Part shown: positions 1 through 10,555 of the stretch, in pieces
How the letters are laid out: the number at the start of each line of letters is the position of its first letter
How positions within the stretch are numbered: the first letter of the stretch is position 1
Source: Mixophyes australis
Lineage: Eukaryota > Chordata > Amphibia > Anura > Limnodynastidae
DNA: 64,000 nucleotides
Direction: 5' to 3'
Assembly: GCA_036250195.1 (NCBI GenBank)
Contig: JAVHZZ010000004.1
Coordinates: 253,114,728 to 253,178,727 of the forward strand
The notes under the pieces: generated by a model
Databases searched by the model: none
Seen by the model: only the letters and a program-made list of their open reading frames with translations
Told to the model about the DNA's origin: nothing
Translations under genes and position numbers: made by a program

Positions 1-1685
1 TTTAGCAAGGTGTTAAACTTGCTGTTTGTGAAAGTTTGATTTTACAAGATATCATCTCCATACAAAGATGGGCAAATATATATAATGTCCAGGGTTGCAG
101 AGAATTAAATGGACATGAATTAAATGGACATAGAGTTGAGCAATAAGGAGTGGGAAGGAAAAATGGGTGAAGTTATCAACATATATAATGAATATTACTA
201 TTAACTTCATATTATTTTGATTATGAGTGAACATGTAAAACAACTTTAATGTAACTATTATTGTATTTCTACTTTTACTAAATAGAGTACAGTACTTTAC
301 CTTTCTCGTTACATTCTGCATATTTTACTAAGGCCTTTATGTCATTAGACAGAACCGTTCATTTTTGTTATTTTGCAAATAACACAGCTAAATTCTGCCC
401 AGTGGTATCCACAGAATACTATTGTGTTATATTCAATGGCAACAAAATTATTGAACGCTTAAGGCTGGTTGAACACTTGCATTGTGTTAAATGTAAATGT
501 GTTTGATATGCGCTGCTAACTACCACTTGTACTTATGGTGTCCTCTATTGACCATCATATATTTATATATTATAATTAATGCTATTTTAATACAGAACCA
601 AAGTTAATTCAAGAGACTTGAAAAACATTATGAATCACCAGATCAATCTTTGAAGCTATATATAATGCCTTTATATTATTTATTTCATTTTTTTTAATAA
701 GTTTGAGAGCTTTAATATTTTTACCTCAATTGACAGTGTACTGCATTGAACAGGTATAGCCAAATGCTAGGATAAAGCTCTTGTTGCAAAATGCATCAAT
801 TGTGACCATTACATCTAACCATGCCCCATAGATATCAAAGAAACATGATCCAGCTGTTGCTATTCTAAGACAATAATGCTGATTTTTTTTTTTTATGAAG
901 TTAACATAACCAGCAGTGAATGGAAGTAAATGACGCATGCTGCATCCAAGAAGTGTTGTCACAATGCAAAATCTACCAACCGCAAATGCAAATGCTAGTG
1001 GGTCATTGGACCCAAAGAGTTACATTCCTATACCTATTTACATTTTTTTACTCCTGTATAAAAGGGGGAAAAAAAAATCACTAGAAATATGTGTTTGAGA
1101 CCAGTAAGTAATCTAATAAAAAAAAGTTGCAAAAATGTATTTGAGACCAGTGGGTAAACAAATAAATAAAAGGTGTCTTATTGAAAACACCACTAAGAAT
1201 AATGTTTGTAAGCAAATTTAAATGGGAACAACCACGGTGGAGCCACCTTGAGCCAATAGGTAATGCATGTATTCAAGGTTATGTTGTATCAGAAATGGAG
1301 TTTAGATAATTTCACTTGGCTGATACAAATAGCCATCTATGCAAAATAATCAGCAAGAATCTAGCCTTTCCTGGTTGAATACATTTTGTAAGGAGAGTGA
1401 CTGGAGGGCATGGCTTTGCCTACTGATGTTCGCAAACTCTATACATTACTGAACATACTACATCTCTGCTTGATGGATAAGGATATTGATCTATATTCTA
1501 TCAACCTTTGTGATCATGAAAGGGTCATTTCTCTAACTATTTAACAGCTTTATCAAGTTTGGGTTTCATAGATGTATTGATTGGTTGTTCTGCTGTAGCA
1601 ATGTGTCGGTAAAGACTATTTTAACTTAATATTGAGTGCTACCTGAAATTCAAATTTTGGTATACAAAACAATAGGGCATTGTTT
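1..1685. other. AT-rich noncoding DNA
   Basis: No coding potential is recognisable; the short ORFs have no protein-like composition. The only structure I see is a diverged block at about 565-668 that recurs at 1957-2062 (see that entry), plus short poly-T and poly-A runs. Nothing here resembles an exon with splice sites. Confidence 0.6.
565..668 (+). repeat. Diverged direct repeat, copy 1
   Basis: This stretch, with landmarks CAGAACCAAAGTTAATTCAAG and CATTATGAATCACCA, recurs in the same order at about 1957-2062 with scattered substitutions. After both copies the sequence continues as TTTATATTATTTATTT, but in the second copy a MITE of about 312 bp lies in between. Copy 1 therefore serves as an approximate empty site for that insertion. 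The family is unknown to me. Confidence 0.6.
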
Positions 1686-1691
1686 TATATA

Positions 1692-1751
<60 letters not shown>
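1686..1751. repeat. (TA)n microsatellite
   Basis: An almost pure TA dinucleotide run with one short T interruption near the left end. The ORF reading through it (alternating Ile-Tyr) is an artefact of the repeat. Confidence 0.97.
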
Positions 1752-1752
<1 letters not shown>

Positions 1753-1956
1753 CTAATTTTCATATTTAGCTTGTTCCTGCTATAAAGCTCTCCTTTCACA
1801 AAAGGCTTGGACAGTATAGCCTTTTTTTTAATAAACCTCTTTAATGGAGCTTTGTTATATCTTTCCTTCATAAAAATGACATGGCTTTATAATACGTTAT
1901 TAACTAATTTATAGTTCATTTTGCTGGTAAACAGAAAGAGCATTGTCAAAAATGAT

Positions 1957-2062
1957 TAATATGGATTATAATTAATGCTGCATTTATGCAGAACCAAAAT
2001 TAATTCAAGATAATTGTAAAACATTATGAATCACCAATTACAATCTTCTGAAGCTATATACA
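1957..2062 (+). repeat. Diverged direct repeat, copy 2
   Basis: Second copy of the 565-668 block, with the same landmarks and order and roughly 15-20 percent divergence by eye. Its right-hand continuation is displaced by the MITE at 2068-2379. Confidence 0.6.
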
Positions 2063-2067
2063 ATTAA

Positions 2068-2379
2068 CCTGATTCATTAAGGAAAGTAAAACGAAAAAAA
2101 TTAGTAACTTTGCACCTTGGCAAAACCATGTTGCATTGGAGGGGGATGTAAATTTAAAATGTAAGGATAGGTTTATATTTAGGGTAGGGCATGTCCTAGA
2201 TCAACTTGACGTTTCAAGGTAAAGATAAAGCTATCAATTAATTGTGTGCTACACGAAGAAACAGCCAGTATTTAACTTACGTGTAAAATAATAAAATAAT
2301 ATGCACGTTTTGCATTGTAACATGTTTTTGTCCAGGAGAAAACATATATTTTTTTACTAACTTTCCTTAATAAATCAGG
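2068..2379 (+). mobile_element. MITE, CCTGATT...AATCAGG family, copy 1
   Basis: A noncoding element with inverted termini: CCTGATTCATTAAGG on the left and CCTTAATAAATCAGG on the right. Internal blocks (TAACTTTGCACCTTGGCAAA, ATAAAGCTATCA, GTGTGCTACA) reappear in inverted orientation at 31925-32244, so this is a dispersed family. There is no transposase and no clear target duplication, so I do not assign a superfamily. Confidence 0.75.
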
Positions 2380-2496
2380 CCGAATTTGTTTATATTATTT
2401 ATTTAAGTTTAGTAGGTTTGAGGGTACAATCCCTGGGGTGTGATAGCAGTGTATGGTGGGATCAGGTGTGTGAAGATACAGGGTTCTTTAAATCAC

Positions 2497-3472
2497 CCAG
2501 AAACAAAGCAGAAGAAATTAAATGGATCGATAATACACAGTATCGAGGTATGAGTTTCGAGAAGTCATAATATACTGATAACAGTACAGAAAGATGGAGT
2601 CCTTGAAAAAGGTAGAGTTTCACACATGGGATAATAGTGATGACCCCACACAGGAACAGAGATGCACAAGTCCACACAGGAGCTGAATAGCAATTCCCCA
2701 CAAGAATAAACCCACAAGAGTAAACCCACAAGGTCCCTTGGCAGAGTATCACTCCCTAGCCAAAGTCAGTGGCTAACATGAAGATCTGGCTTGGGTAACC
2801 TCCTTTTAAACATACCAAATTCACATGGTGATGGTGACTACTCAGGGGAGTGGCGCAGGGTCCTGGTTGGTGGGGTCTCTATCGTGTCCTTTCCTCCTGC
2901 CCCCCTTTATGTCCTTCTCTTGAGGATCCCATGCCGAGTCAGGCTCGGAGATGTCTCTTAAAGTCCAGAGGAGAACAATGAGAAGCAAACAGCGGGAACA
3001 ATGACAGGGTAATTGGTTCAAGTCCTGATAATTTTATGCTTTATTAGTAAGATGTTGCCTTTCCCTCAGGGGTACCTCTTGAGTGGCAGGTTATGAATCA
3101 CCCAATATAAACTCCATAGCAACTGGGCAGTCCTTGGGAACGAAAGTAAACTAAAAAGTAATGGACCTGTGTCAGCCTACTGGGGGTGTCCTTTCATTAC
3201 ACAGTGTTATAAAAGTGACAGCCTCTATCCCCATTGCTGTTTTTTGTTTGGTGGCCATAAGAGCACTGCATTAGTTTATCTTTGAGTTCAAGTTCATATG
3301 CTTTTAATTTAATCTTGACCATGACTGACATCTGGCTTTTAAAGACATATGATGCACAACTCAGTTCAACTGTAGTGAGTTTGAGTGGTGTCAAATGAGC
3401 AGACAGTCAAGAGTACAGTGAATTTGAGTTTTGAGAGGAAGGCTCTACAATTCATTTAATTCAGGACAGAGG
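2497..3472 (+). repeat. 976-bp duplicated block, copy 1
   Basis: This block is about 99 percent identical, with no indels seen, to 14590-15565. I counted about nine substitutions by eye. It has no coding potential on either strand. In this copy it ends in a polypurine run (GGACAGAGGGGGGG) followed by TGTTGG, which looks like the junction between the internal region and the 3' LTR of a plus-strand LTR element. Inference: the block is the 3' internal end of such an element. Confidence 0.7.
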
Positions 3473-3477
3473 GGGGG

Positions 3478-4012
3478 TGTTGGAAAGTTACTGAATTTAT
3501 CAGAGCACAGTATAAAAGACGGTACAGAGTGTAATAAACCTGACAGGTTAGTGAATCAAGTAATGGCATATGAATCAAATCTGGCCCTGAGACACCCAAG
3601 AGTAACAGGTAGTAGAGAGTGGGACTTTAAGCTGTGTGGGAGCATCTGGAGAACATTCAGAGACTGGCAGTGTACAGGTGAGAGTTTGAGGGGTAGATAG
3701 ATTCAGTTTCAGCTCTTGTGACCATCTGTGTAAGCCATTGCCATTAGGTCTGATCAGTGCTCAAGGTGGGGGTGTATGATCTGGTATGCCATACCGCCAC
3801 TTCTCCTACTGCATTCATTGTAAAACTATTTCACTTACATTCCCATTACATTTTTGCCACTTCTAAATTTCTACTCCGACCACTGGTTATGATTTAACTG
3901 CAGAGCAAGCCAATGAAATAAACTTGTGCATTCATTTCCTCAAGAGAGTTGGTATTGAATGTTGTGATAAAGAAGACCACTCTCTTCTTTACCCTTGCAT
4001 CCTCCCTTACAG
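3478..4012 (+). repeat. Possible 3' LTR remnant, boundaries uncertain
   Basis: It begins TGTTGGAAAG directly after a polypurine run. TATAAAAG lies near 3513, AATAAA near 3534 and again near 3917. A plausible TTACA terminus falls at about 4012. TG...CA ends, a TATA box and a poly-A signal fit an LTR, but no partner LTR or target duplication is visible. The right end is a guess. Confidence 0.3.
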
Positions 4013-5301
4013 CCCCAGTCCGACACTCTGAATAGCAAATGCAGTATCAATTTATGTAAGTACTTTCAATAGCAGGGATTGGAAATCTTGTCAGGATTAA
4101 TGAAAGGTTGAATGATGCATATTACAGACGAATCCTTGACAAAAAACGTCTGTCAATATTCTCAAACTAGCGAAGGAATTTGTCTTTCATCAAGACATTG
4201 GTACAAAGTACAGGCAAGAGAAACACTGGAGTACTTTAATATTAAGAGAATAGATGTCCTTAAGTGAGCCAATCAGAGTTTTAGAGATGTTAAAAAATTT
4301 CCATCAACTTTTGCTGATTTGATGACCACAAGCATATTTGTGGTCCGATCAGTTAAGGATCCTGATTCAAAATTGTAGTCTGCAATGTCGCAATTGTCGT
4401 TTTTATTAAAACATTTTCTAAAAACAAACAAAATAATATTTTAATTAATAGAAAAGTGTTTTTTTAATGAACTACTGTGTAATTTTAATAGTCATGTGAC
4501 CAGCGTTGCCATATGCACAATAGGCAAAAATAGGCAAAAACTCAATGTGCCTCAACAACAATATAAAACTATGTTTTGATGAGTAATATAAACATAGGAT
4601 AAACACATAGGGGCTCATGCTGAGTTGGCCATTTGCCCCTTTGTTTAGCGTAAAATACACTTTTCTGTACAACACATGTGAATAAAAGAAGTTGCACACT
4701 TATATTTGTATGTTGATTTGTTTGTATCGGACACTAGCGCCTCCTTAAGACTGAAGATGCAAAATGGGATAGAGAAAGACCAGTCTAATGTTTGCTGAGT
4801 ACAGCAAGGACGTATTTTCATAATTGCTAGTAAGTCAGACTTGCACAGGGATGAGCATGTGCCTGTTAGTAGCCTTATCACTTGCAATACACACTGATCA
4901 TGATGGTGGTTGCCAGTACTAGCACTCATTTTTTTGTACTTTCATTCATACTAAGGTTATTTAATCAATCCTAAGAGCAATGCATGTTTCGCTATCAAAG
5001 CAAATGTTAAAAGGTTTTCTTGTGATCATGATCTGGTTGCAGGTACGTGGCATAAATCTGTCACCTATGCCACTGGTGTAATCTTTAGATACATCTGAAT
5101 CAGCATATGGGCATAATTACGCTATTTTTATGTGTGAGATATTTGTTTCTGCGCATACGTGTCCAACTCAGTATCAGTCCAATTGCTTTTACTGTGATTG
5201 TGGTTGTATCCTGATTTTCAAATCATGTGATTGTGAAAATTAGTTAAAAATACAGTAATCAATAATTATAATTACTTTAGATATATGTAATAAATTAAAA
5301 T
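4013..5301. other. Unannotated AT-rich DNA
   Basis: I see no gene, recognisable repeat family or RNA gene here. The stretch is continuous with 13330-14589 once element A is removed, because the GTGAG target site lies at its right edge. Confidence 0.5.
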
Positions 5302-5523
5302 GTGAGTGTCACGGGCACTAGGAGTCTTTACCCAGGGATCACCAGGTGATGGGCTTACCAGAGCAGTATAGATGGTAATATGGTACTCTGGTAGCAGGGT
5401 GATCACGGAACAGGAAATAGCAGATGATAGAGATGCTCAGGAAAGTCTATGACTAGCAGCACTGGTAATATGGATATAGTAATACACGAGGAACTGTATG
5501 GACAAAGGACACGTGAGGGTAGT

Positions 5524-5783
5524 CAGTGGTCTGCGGTAGCAAGTTGTACCACTGCTATAGTGAGGAGGAATGTCCAACAGAAACGAGGAGGTAATGAGAG
5601 TCAGCGGTCTGCGGATAGCAAGTTGTACCGCTGTCTGAGTGAAGGAATGGAATCCAAGTGGAGGTATCCGGGGAGTCAGTGGTCTGCGTTAGCAAGTTGT
5701 ACCACTGCTATGTGAGAGGATACTGGAACAGGTGACACAGGAAACAGGGATCAGTGGTCTGCCTCTAGCAAGTTGTACCACTG
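5524..5783 (-). repeat. Array of four LTR hairpin units (3' LTR copy)
   Basis: Four units of 31-32 bp recur every 75-78 bp. Each has inverted arms around a conserved loop (CTGC, variable bases, TAGCAAGTTGT). Three units have arms CAGTGGT/ACCACTG. Unit 2 has CAGCGGT/ACCGCTG, a paired change. In the other LTR unit 2 reads CAGCAGT/ACTGCTG, a second paired change. Compensating substitutions suggest that pairing, either as RNA hairpin or DNA dyad, is maintained. The function is unknown to me. Confidence 0.8.
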
Positions 5784-6559
5784 AATATATATGTGAGGAG
5801 GAGCACGGGGAGAGACTGCAATACAGAGGATACACGGGCACCTTAAACTTGATCCACAATAACATGCACAATATAGTAATGACTGAACAGCACTGCAATA
5901 ATAGAAAGTCACTGAAACTATCCGGGCAAAAGATAACACAGTCAATGATGGTAATAGTCTCAGTGGATAGTAAACTCAAGAGGAGAACAAACTCAGTCCA
6001 GCAAGATATGCAATACACCAGCACAGTCAATGAGAAGTATGCATACCGTGATTCAGGAGCAGGCTGTCAGACAGGAGTGCAGAGATACCTGAACGGCTGG
6101 AGGCCGGCAGGATGCGAAGTCCCTGAAGGGTGAAGTGGTAATCAAGTAGGTACAGCGCACAGGTAGGTAGACCAGCAGGGGAACAAATACTCAGGAAGCA
6201 GTAGTATGTAGAACTGGACTCCTGGAGGACCCTGAAGAGTAGCGATGGTCTAGACGAGGTGAAAGCAGTGAGGCGCAGATCCGATGCAGACTGGCGAGTA
6301 GAGACCAGCAGGAACACTGAGAAGCACGGAGAGCGGATCAGCTGTTGTAGACACGAGTAGAACTGAGGAGTAGCAGTCAGCAGGACTCTGCAAGTACACG
6401 GAGGTAGCGGATAGCAACCAGCAGGTGCAGCCACGAAGAAACACGGGAGAGCAGAGCTGAGCTGGAACTGTTGAGCACGGAGAGCAGCGGATAGAAATCA
6501 GTTGTAGCAGTCTCGAGGAAACACGGGAGAGATGAGATGAGCTGAAGACTGAAGCGCAC

Positions 6560-6925
6560 GGAGGCAGCAGATAGGAATCAGCCAAACAGTCACGATGAAA
6601 CACAGGCGAGTTGAAGTAGATTGAAGACTGTAGTGCACGGAGGCAGCGGATAGAAATCAGCTAACAGTCACGATGAAACACAGCAGAGTTGAAGTGATTG
6701 AAGGACTGTAGTGCACGGAGGCAGCGGATAGGAATCAGCTAACAGTCACGATGAAACACAGCAGAGTTGAAGTGGTTTGAAGACTGTAGTGCACGGAGGC
6801 AGCGATAGGAAGCAGCTAACAGTCACGATGAAACACAGCAGAGTTGAAGTGGTTTGAAGACTGTAGTGCACGGAGGCAGCGGATAGGAATCAGCTAACAG
6901 TCACGATGAAACACAGGAGGGTTGA
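6560..6925 (-). repeat. 78-bp tandem repeat in the 3' LTR
   Basis: About five units of a 78-bp repeat, recognisable by GTGCACGGAGGCAGCGGATA and CAGTCACGATGAAACACAG. The corresponding array in the right LTR (about 12735-13018) has one unit fewer. This accounts exactly for the 78-bp LTR length difference and points to unit loss or gain after insertion. Confidence 0.85.
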
Positions 6926-7159
6926 AGTGGTCTGGAAACCACAGGAGTAGAAGTGGTCTGGAAACCACAGGAATCAGCAGAGCTGAATACACTAGGAAAC
7001 ACAGGAACACCTTCAGAGGCTCATGGGGAATGAGACTCCAAGATCAGGCAACGTGGTATTGACCACAGGTGCTTAATATAGGGAGTGTTGCCTGATCTGC
7101 CAATTAAGTTAAAGGAACAGGTACTGAAGGGTTTGAAAGGGCTGCGCATGCGCAGACCC

Positions 7160-10100
7160 TCAGGATGGAGGACGGCCACGGTTCCTAAATATACGGGAAG
7201 AAGCACTCACAGTCCGGTGAGTGACAGTGCCCCCCCTTTTAAAGGTGGGCACAGAACGCCTGGAACCGGGCTTGTCCGGATTTTTGGAATAAAACTTCTT
7301 AAGAAGAGCTGGGGCGTTGAGATCTTCAGCTTTGATCCATGAACGCTCCTCAGGACCAAAGCCCTTCCAATGAACGAGGAAACGGAGAACTCCTCGCGAA
7401 ATTTTTGCGTCCAATACCTGAGTAATCTCGAAATCCTCCTCCTGATGAACTTGAACTGGCTGAGGTGCTGAAGGAGGAGTCGAGAAACGGTTGATGATGA
7501 GAGGTTTGAGCAAGGACACATGGAAGGCATTGGAAATACGAAGATTCTTAGGAAGTAGAAGTTTGACACAAACTGGATTTAATACTTGAATGATCCGATA
7601 TGGACCAATAAAACGAGGAGCGAATTTCATAGATGGGACCTTCAAACGAATATTTTTGGTAGATAACCAGACACGATCTCCAATTTTTAGTGGTGGAATA
7701 GCCCGCCTCTTCTTATCTGCGAAAGACTTATATTTGGCAGATGTCTTCTTTAAACAGGTTTTGACCTGAGACCAGATATTTTTGAAGGTCTGACAAACAG
7801 TCTCTACAGCAGGAACTTGGGTGGGAAGGAGGGCAGGAAATTCCGGAAAAGACGGATGGTGACCGTAAACCACAAAGAATGGAGTTTTGGACGATGACTC
7901 ATGGTACATGTTGTTATGGGCGAATTCAGCCCAAGGAAGCAATTCTACCCAGTTGTCTTGATTGGCTGATGAGAACATCCTTATAAAGGTCTCGAGATCT
8001 TGATTGACCCGTTCAGTTTGTCCGTTTGATTGCGGATGGTAAGAAGATGAGAGTGCTAATCGTATGCCCAAGGTTTTACAAAGGGCCCGCCAGAATCTGG
8101 AAACGAATTGTACTCCTCTATCTGACACAATCTCAGACGGACATCCATGGATACGAAAGATTTCTTTAACGAAATGTTCAGCCAGAGTAGACGAGGAAGG
8201 CAAACCAGACAAAGGGACAAAATGAGCCATCTTCGAAAATCTATCTACCACTACCCAAATAGTATTACAATTTTTACTAGATGGCAGATCAGTAACAAAG
8301 TCCATACTAATATGGGTCCAGGGCTTGGACGGAATGGGTAGTGGTTGCAGCAACCCCGCTGGAGTTCTGCGGGAGGATTTAAACTGAGAACACAATTCAC
8401 AGGAAGCAACAAACTCTTTGACGTCTCTCCTCATCGAGGGCCACCAGTAACTTCGAGAGGGAATCTCAAAGGTCTTGCGTTCACCAGCATGTCCAGAAAA
8501 ACGAGAAGAATGGAACCACGAAAGGATTTTCCTCCTCAGAGTAGGAGGCACGAGGGTCTTCCCAAATGGTAGCACTTTGGTGGAAGAAGCAGCCAGCGAG
8601 ATACATTTGGGGTCTAGTATAGAATGGTTGGAAACCTCTTCAACGTCAGAGGACGTCACAAAAGCTCGAGATAGAGCGTCAGCTTTCTTGTTCTTGGCAG
8701 CTGGTTTGAAGGTTATGATTAATTCGAAACGGGAAAAGAAAAGAGACCATCTTGCTTGACGAGGATTCAAGCATTGGGCAGACTGTAGGTATGACAGGTT
8801 CTTATGATCCGTGAAAATCGTCACCGGGTGACGAGCTCCTTCCAATAAGTATCTCCACTCCTCTAATGCAACTTTGATAGCCAGCAACTCCTTGTCCCCG
8901 ATAGTGTAATTTTTCTCTGCAGGCAGGAGACCCCGAGAGTAAAAGGCACAAGGATGGAATTTTTGTTGCTCCGAGCGTTGGGAGAGAATGGCTCCTAAGC
9001 CCACATTAGAGGCATCTACTTCTAGGAAGAAGGGAAGTGTCACATCAGGCTGTCGAAGAATGGGAGCAGAGGAGAAGGACTCTTTAAGAATTTGAAAGGC
9101 TTGGAGGGCCTCGGATGACCATTGCTTAGTATTGGCCCCTTTACGAATCAGGGCCACAATAGGAGATGCAATGGACGAGAAGTCTTGAATGAAGCGTCTA
9201 TAGTAATTGGCGAAACCTAAAAAACGCTGGATAGCACGAAGAGTAGTTGGCTGGGGCCAATGTAATACAGCATTCACCTTGTCTTGATCCATCTTCAAGC
9301 CAACTCCGGAAACAATATACCCCAAGAATGGAATCTGGGGCAACTCGAATGAACATTTTTCTAATTTGCAGAATAATGAATTTTTCCGGAGTCTGGAAAG
9401 GACCTCTGCCACATGTTGGTGATGAGAAGGCAGGTCCTGTGAAAAGATCAATATGTCGTCCAGGTAGACAACGACACATACATATAATAAGTCCCGAAAG
9501 ATCTCATTAACGAAGCCTTGGAAAACAGCGGGGGCATTGCACAACCCGAAGGGCATTACTAGATATTCATAATGCCCATCTCTGGTGTTGAACGCTGTCT
9601 TCCATTCGTCACCGGGATGGATTCTAATTAAATTATAGGCACCACGAAGATCCAACTTGGTAAAGATCCGAGCTCCCTTGATGCGATCAAATAACTCAGT
9701 GATCAACGGAATGGGATACCGATTCTTAATAGTAATGGCATTGAGTCCACGAAAATCTATGCAGGGGCGTAGTGATCCTTCCTTCTTTTTTACGAAGAAG
9801 AACCCGGCTCCAGCGGGAGAGGTGGAAGGTCGAATAAACCCTCGCTGGAGATTCTCCTGGATGTACTCAGATGTGGCTTGAGTTTCAGGTAACGAAAGTG
9901 GATAGACCCGACCCCTAGGAGGAGTCTTGCCAGGTAGAAGATCGATCGGACAATCCCAAGAACGATGAGGAGGAAGACGTTCAGACTGAGCTTTATCAAA
10001 AACATCGGCAAATGAAGCATACTGAGGAGGGAGTCCCGGTGAGGAAGATGAGATGGAAGATTGCTGTACTTTAAGAGGAATGACTTGAGAAAGACAACGA

Positions 10101-10522
10101 TGATGACATTCAGCTCCCCAAGACGTAACTTGAGGAGTGCGCCAGTCAATCTGGGGAGAATGACATTGAAGCCATGGAAGGCCTAAGACAATCGGACTTG
10201 TCGTAACTGGAATAATTAAAAACGAAATTTCTTCATGGTGTAGCACACCAATCTGAAGTGTTACTGGAGACGTACTCTGAGTGATGAGACCATTGATGAG
10301 ACGTGATCCATCGATAGCAGTCACAGTAATCGGTGTTTTCAAAGTAATCACTGGTAGGGACCATTGATTCACTAGGGATTTAGAAATGAAATTTCCTGCT
10401 GCTCCAGAATCAATCAGTGCCTGAGACTCAAAGGATTTGGTAGCAAAGGAAATCGTAACATCAAAAGCGCAGACTTTTAATTTCATAGAAGATGGAGAGG
10501 ACTCCAGGGACCCTAACTTCAC
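7160..10522 (-). CDS. pol: Element A Pol polyprotein (PR-RT-RNH-INT-chromodomain)
   Basis: 1120 residues, intact. The aspartic protease active site DSG is at 38-40. The reverse transcriptase has YLDD at 353-356. RNase H acidic residues are D503, E545, D572 and D615. The integrase zinc finger is H671, H678, C708, C711, and its catalytic triad is D741, D801, E837 (D,D35E). A chromodomain lies at about 1028-1080 (VHWKGFGPEERSW core), which in chromoviruses steers integration to particular chromatin. The frame is -1 relative to gag, so the natural N terminus is probably the gag-pol fusion made at the GGGAAAT site rather than this ATG. The last 22 or so codons lie in the 3' LTR. All key catalytic residues are present. 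Confidence 0.96.
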   Translation of the reverse strand: MKLGSLESSPSSMKLKVCAFDVTISFATKSFESQALIDSGAAGNFISKSLVNQWSLPVITLKTPITVTAIDGSRLINGLITQSTSPVTLQIGVLHHEEISFLIIPVTTSPIVLGLPWLQCHSPQIDWRTPQVTSWGAECHHRCLSQVIPLKVQQSSISSSSPGLPPQYASFADVFDKAQSERLPPHRSWDCPIDLLPGKTPPRGRVYPLSLPETQATSEYIQENLQRGFIRPSTSPAGAGFFFVKKKEGSLRPCIDFRGLNAITIKNRYPIPLITELFDRIKGARIFTKLDLRGAYNLIRIHPGDEWKTAFNTRDGHYEYLVMPFGLCNAPAVFQGFVNEIFRDLLYVCVVVYLDDILIFSQDLPSHHQHVAEVLSRLRKNSLFCKLEKCSFELPQIPFLGYIVSGVGLKMDQDKVNAVLHWPQPTTLRAIQRFLGFANYYRRFIQDFSSIASPIVALIRKGANTKQWSSEALQAFQILKESFSSAPILRQPDVTLPFFLEVDASNVGLGAILSQRSEQQKFHPCAFYSRGLLPAEKNYTIGDKELLAIKVALEEWRYLLEGARHPVTIFTDHKNLSYLQSAQCLNPRQARWSLFFSRFELIITFKPAAKNKKADALSRAFVTSSDVEEVSNHSILDPKCISLAASSTKVLPFGKTLVPPTLRRKILSWFHSSRFSGHAGERKTFEIPSRSYWWPSMRRDVKEFVASCELCSQFKSSRRTPAGLLQPLPIPSKPWTHISMDFVTDLPSSKNCNTIWVVVDRFSKMAHFVPLSGLPSSSTLAEHFVKEIFRIHGCPSEIVSDRGVQFVSRFWRALCKTLGIRLALSSSYHPQSNGQTERVNQDLETFIRMFSSANQDNWVELLPWAEFAHNNMYHESSSKTPFFVVYGHHPSFPEFPALLPTQVPAVETVCQTFKNIWSQVKTCLKKTSAKYKSFADKKRRAIPPLKIGDRVWLSTKNIRLKVPSMKFAPRFIGPYRIIQVLNPVCVKLLLPKNLRISNAFHVSLLKPLIINRFSTPPSAPQPVQVHQEEDFEITQVLDAKISRGVLRFLVHWKGFGPEERSWIKAEDLNAPALLKKFYSKNPDKPGSRRSVPTFKRGGTVTHRTVSASSRIFRNRGRPPS
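7230..7240 (-). promoter_or_regulatory. Element A polypurine tract
   Basis: The sense strand reads AAAAGGGGGGG, then CAC, then the LTR start TGTCAC. It would prime plus-strand DNA synthesis. It lies inside the pol reading frame, encoding Lys-Arg-Gly-Gly near the pol C terminus. Confidence 0.85.
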
Positions 10523-10555
10523 CTCTCCAGAACTAGTTAGGGCCTGGCATTTCCC
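10504..10555 (-). promoter_or_regulatory. -1 ribosomal frameshift signal, element A
   Basis: The sense heptamer GGGAAAT (10555-10549) is in the gag frame as G-GGA-AAT, near the gag stop. Six nucleotides later a stem CCCTAAC/GTTAGGG (10542-10536 with 10517-10511) can form. It can be extended by CCAGG/CCTGG (10547-10543 with 10508-10504). Pol is in the -1 frame. PEG10, the domesticated relative, uses GGGAAAC, so the mechanism is family-consistent. No pseudoknot was evaluated. Confidence 0.8.

Larger units (their letters stand above)
5307..7226 (-). repeat. Element A 3' LTR (1920 bp)
   Basis: On the sense (minus) strand it starts TGTCACTCACC and ends CCCGTGACA, giving TGTCAC/GTGACA termini. It contains four hairpin units (5524-5554, 5602-5633, 5677-5707, 5752-5783), a 78-bp tandem array at about 6560-6925, and the U3 promoter at its right end. 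It is one 78-bp unit longer than the other LTR. The last codons of pol run into it. The 113- to 135-aa frames inside it recur in the other LTR and are not genes. Confidence 0.96.

Noticed and set aside
2462..2752. 96-codon Cys- and Leu-rich minus-strand ORF, repeated at 14525-14845
   Set aside because: It crosses the edge of the 976-bp duplicated block, with different ends in the two copies, so the frame is not conserved as a gene.
5732..6133. 133-codon plus-strand ORF, present again at 11908-12309
   Set aside because: Both copies lie at the same place in the two LTRs of element A, antisense to transcription; composition is that of the repeat and no domain is visible.
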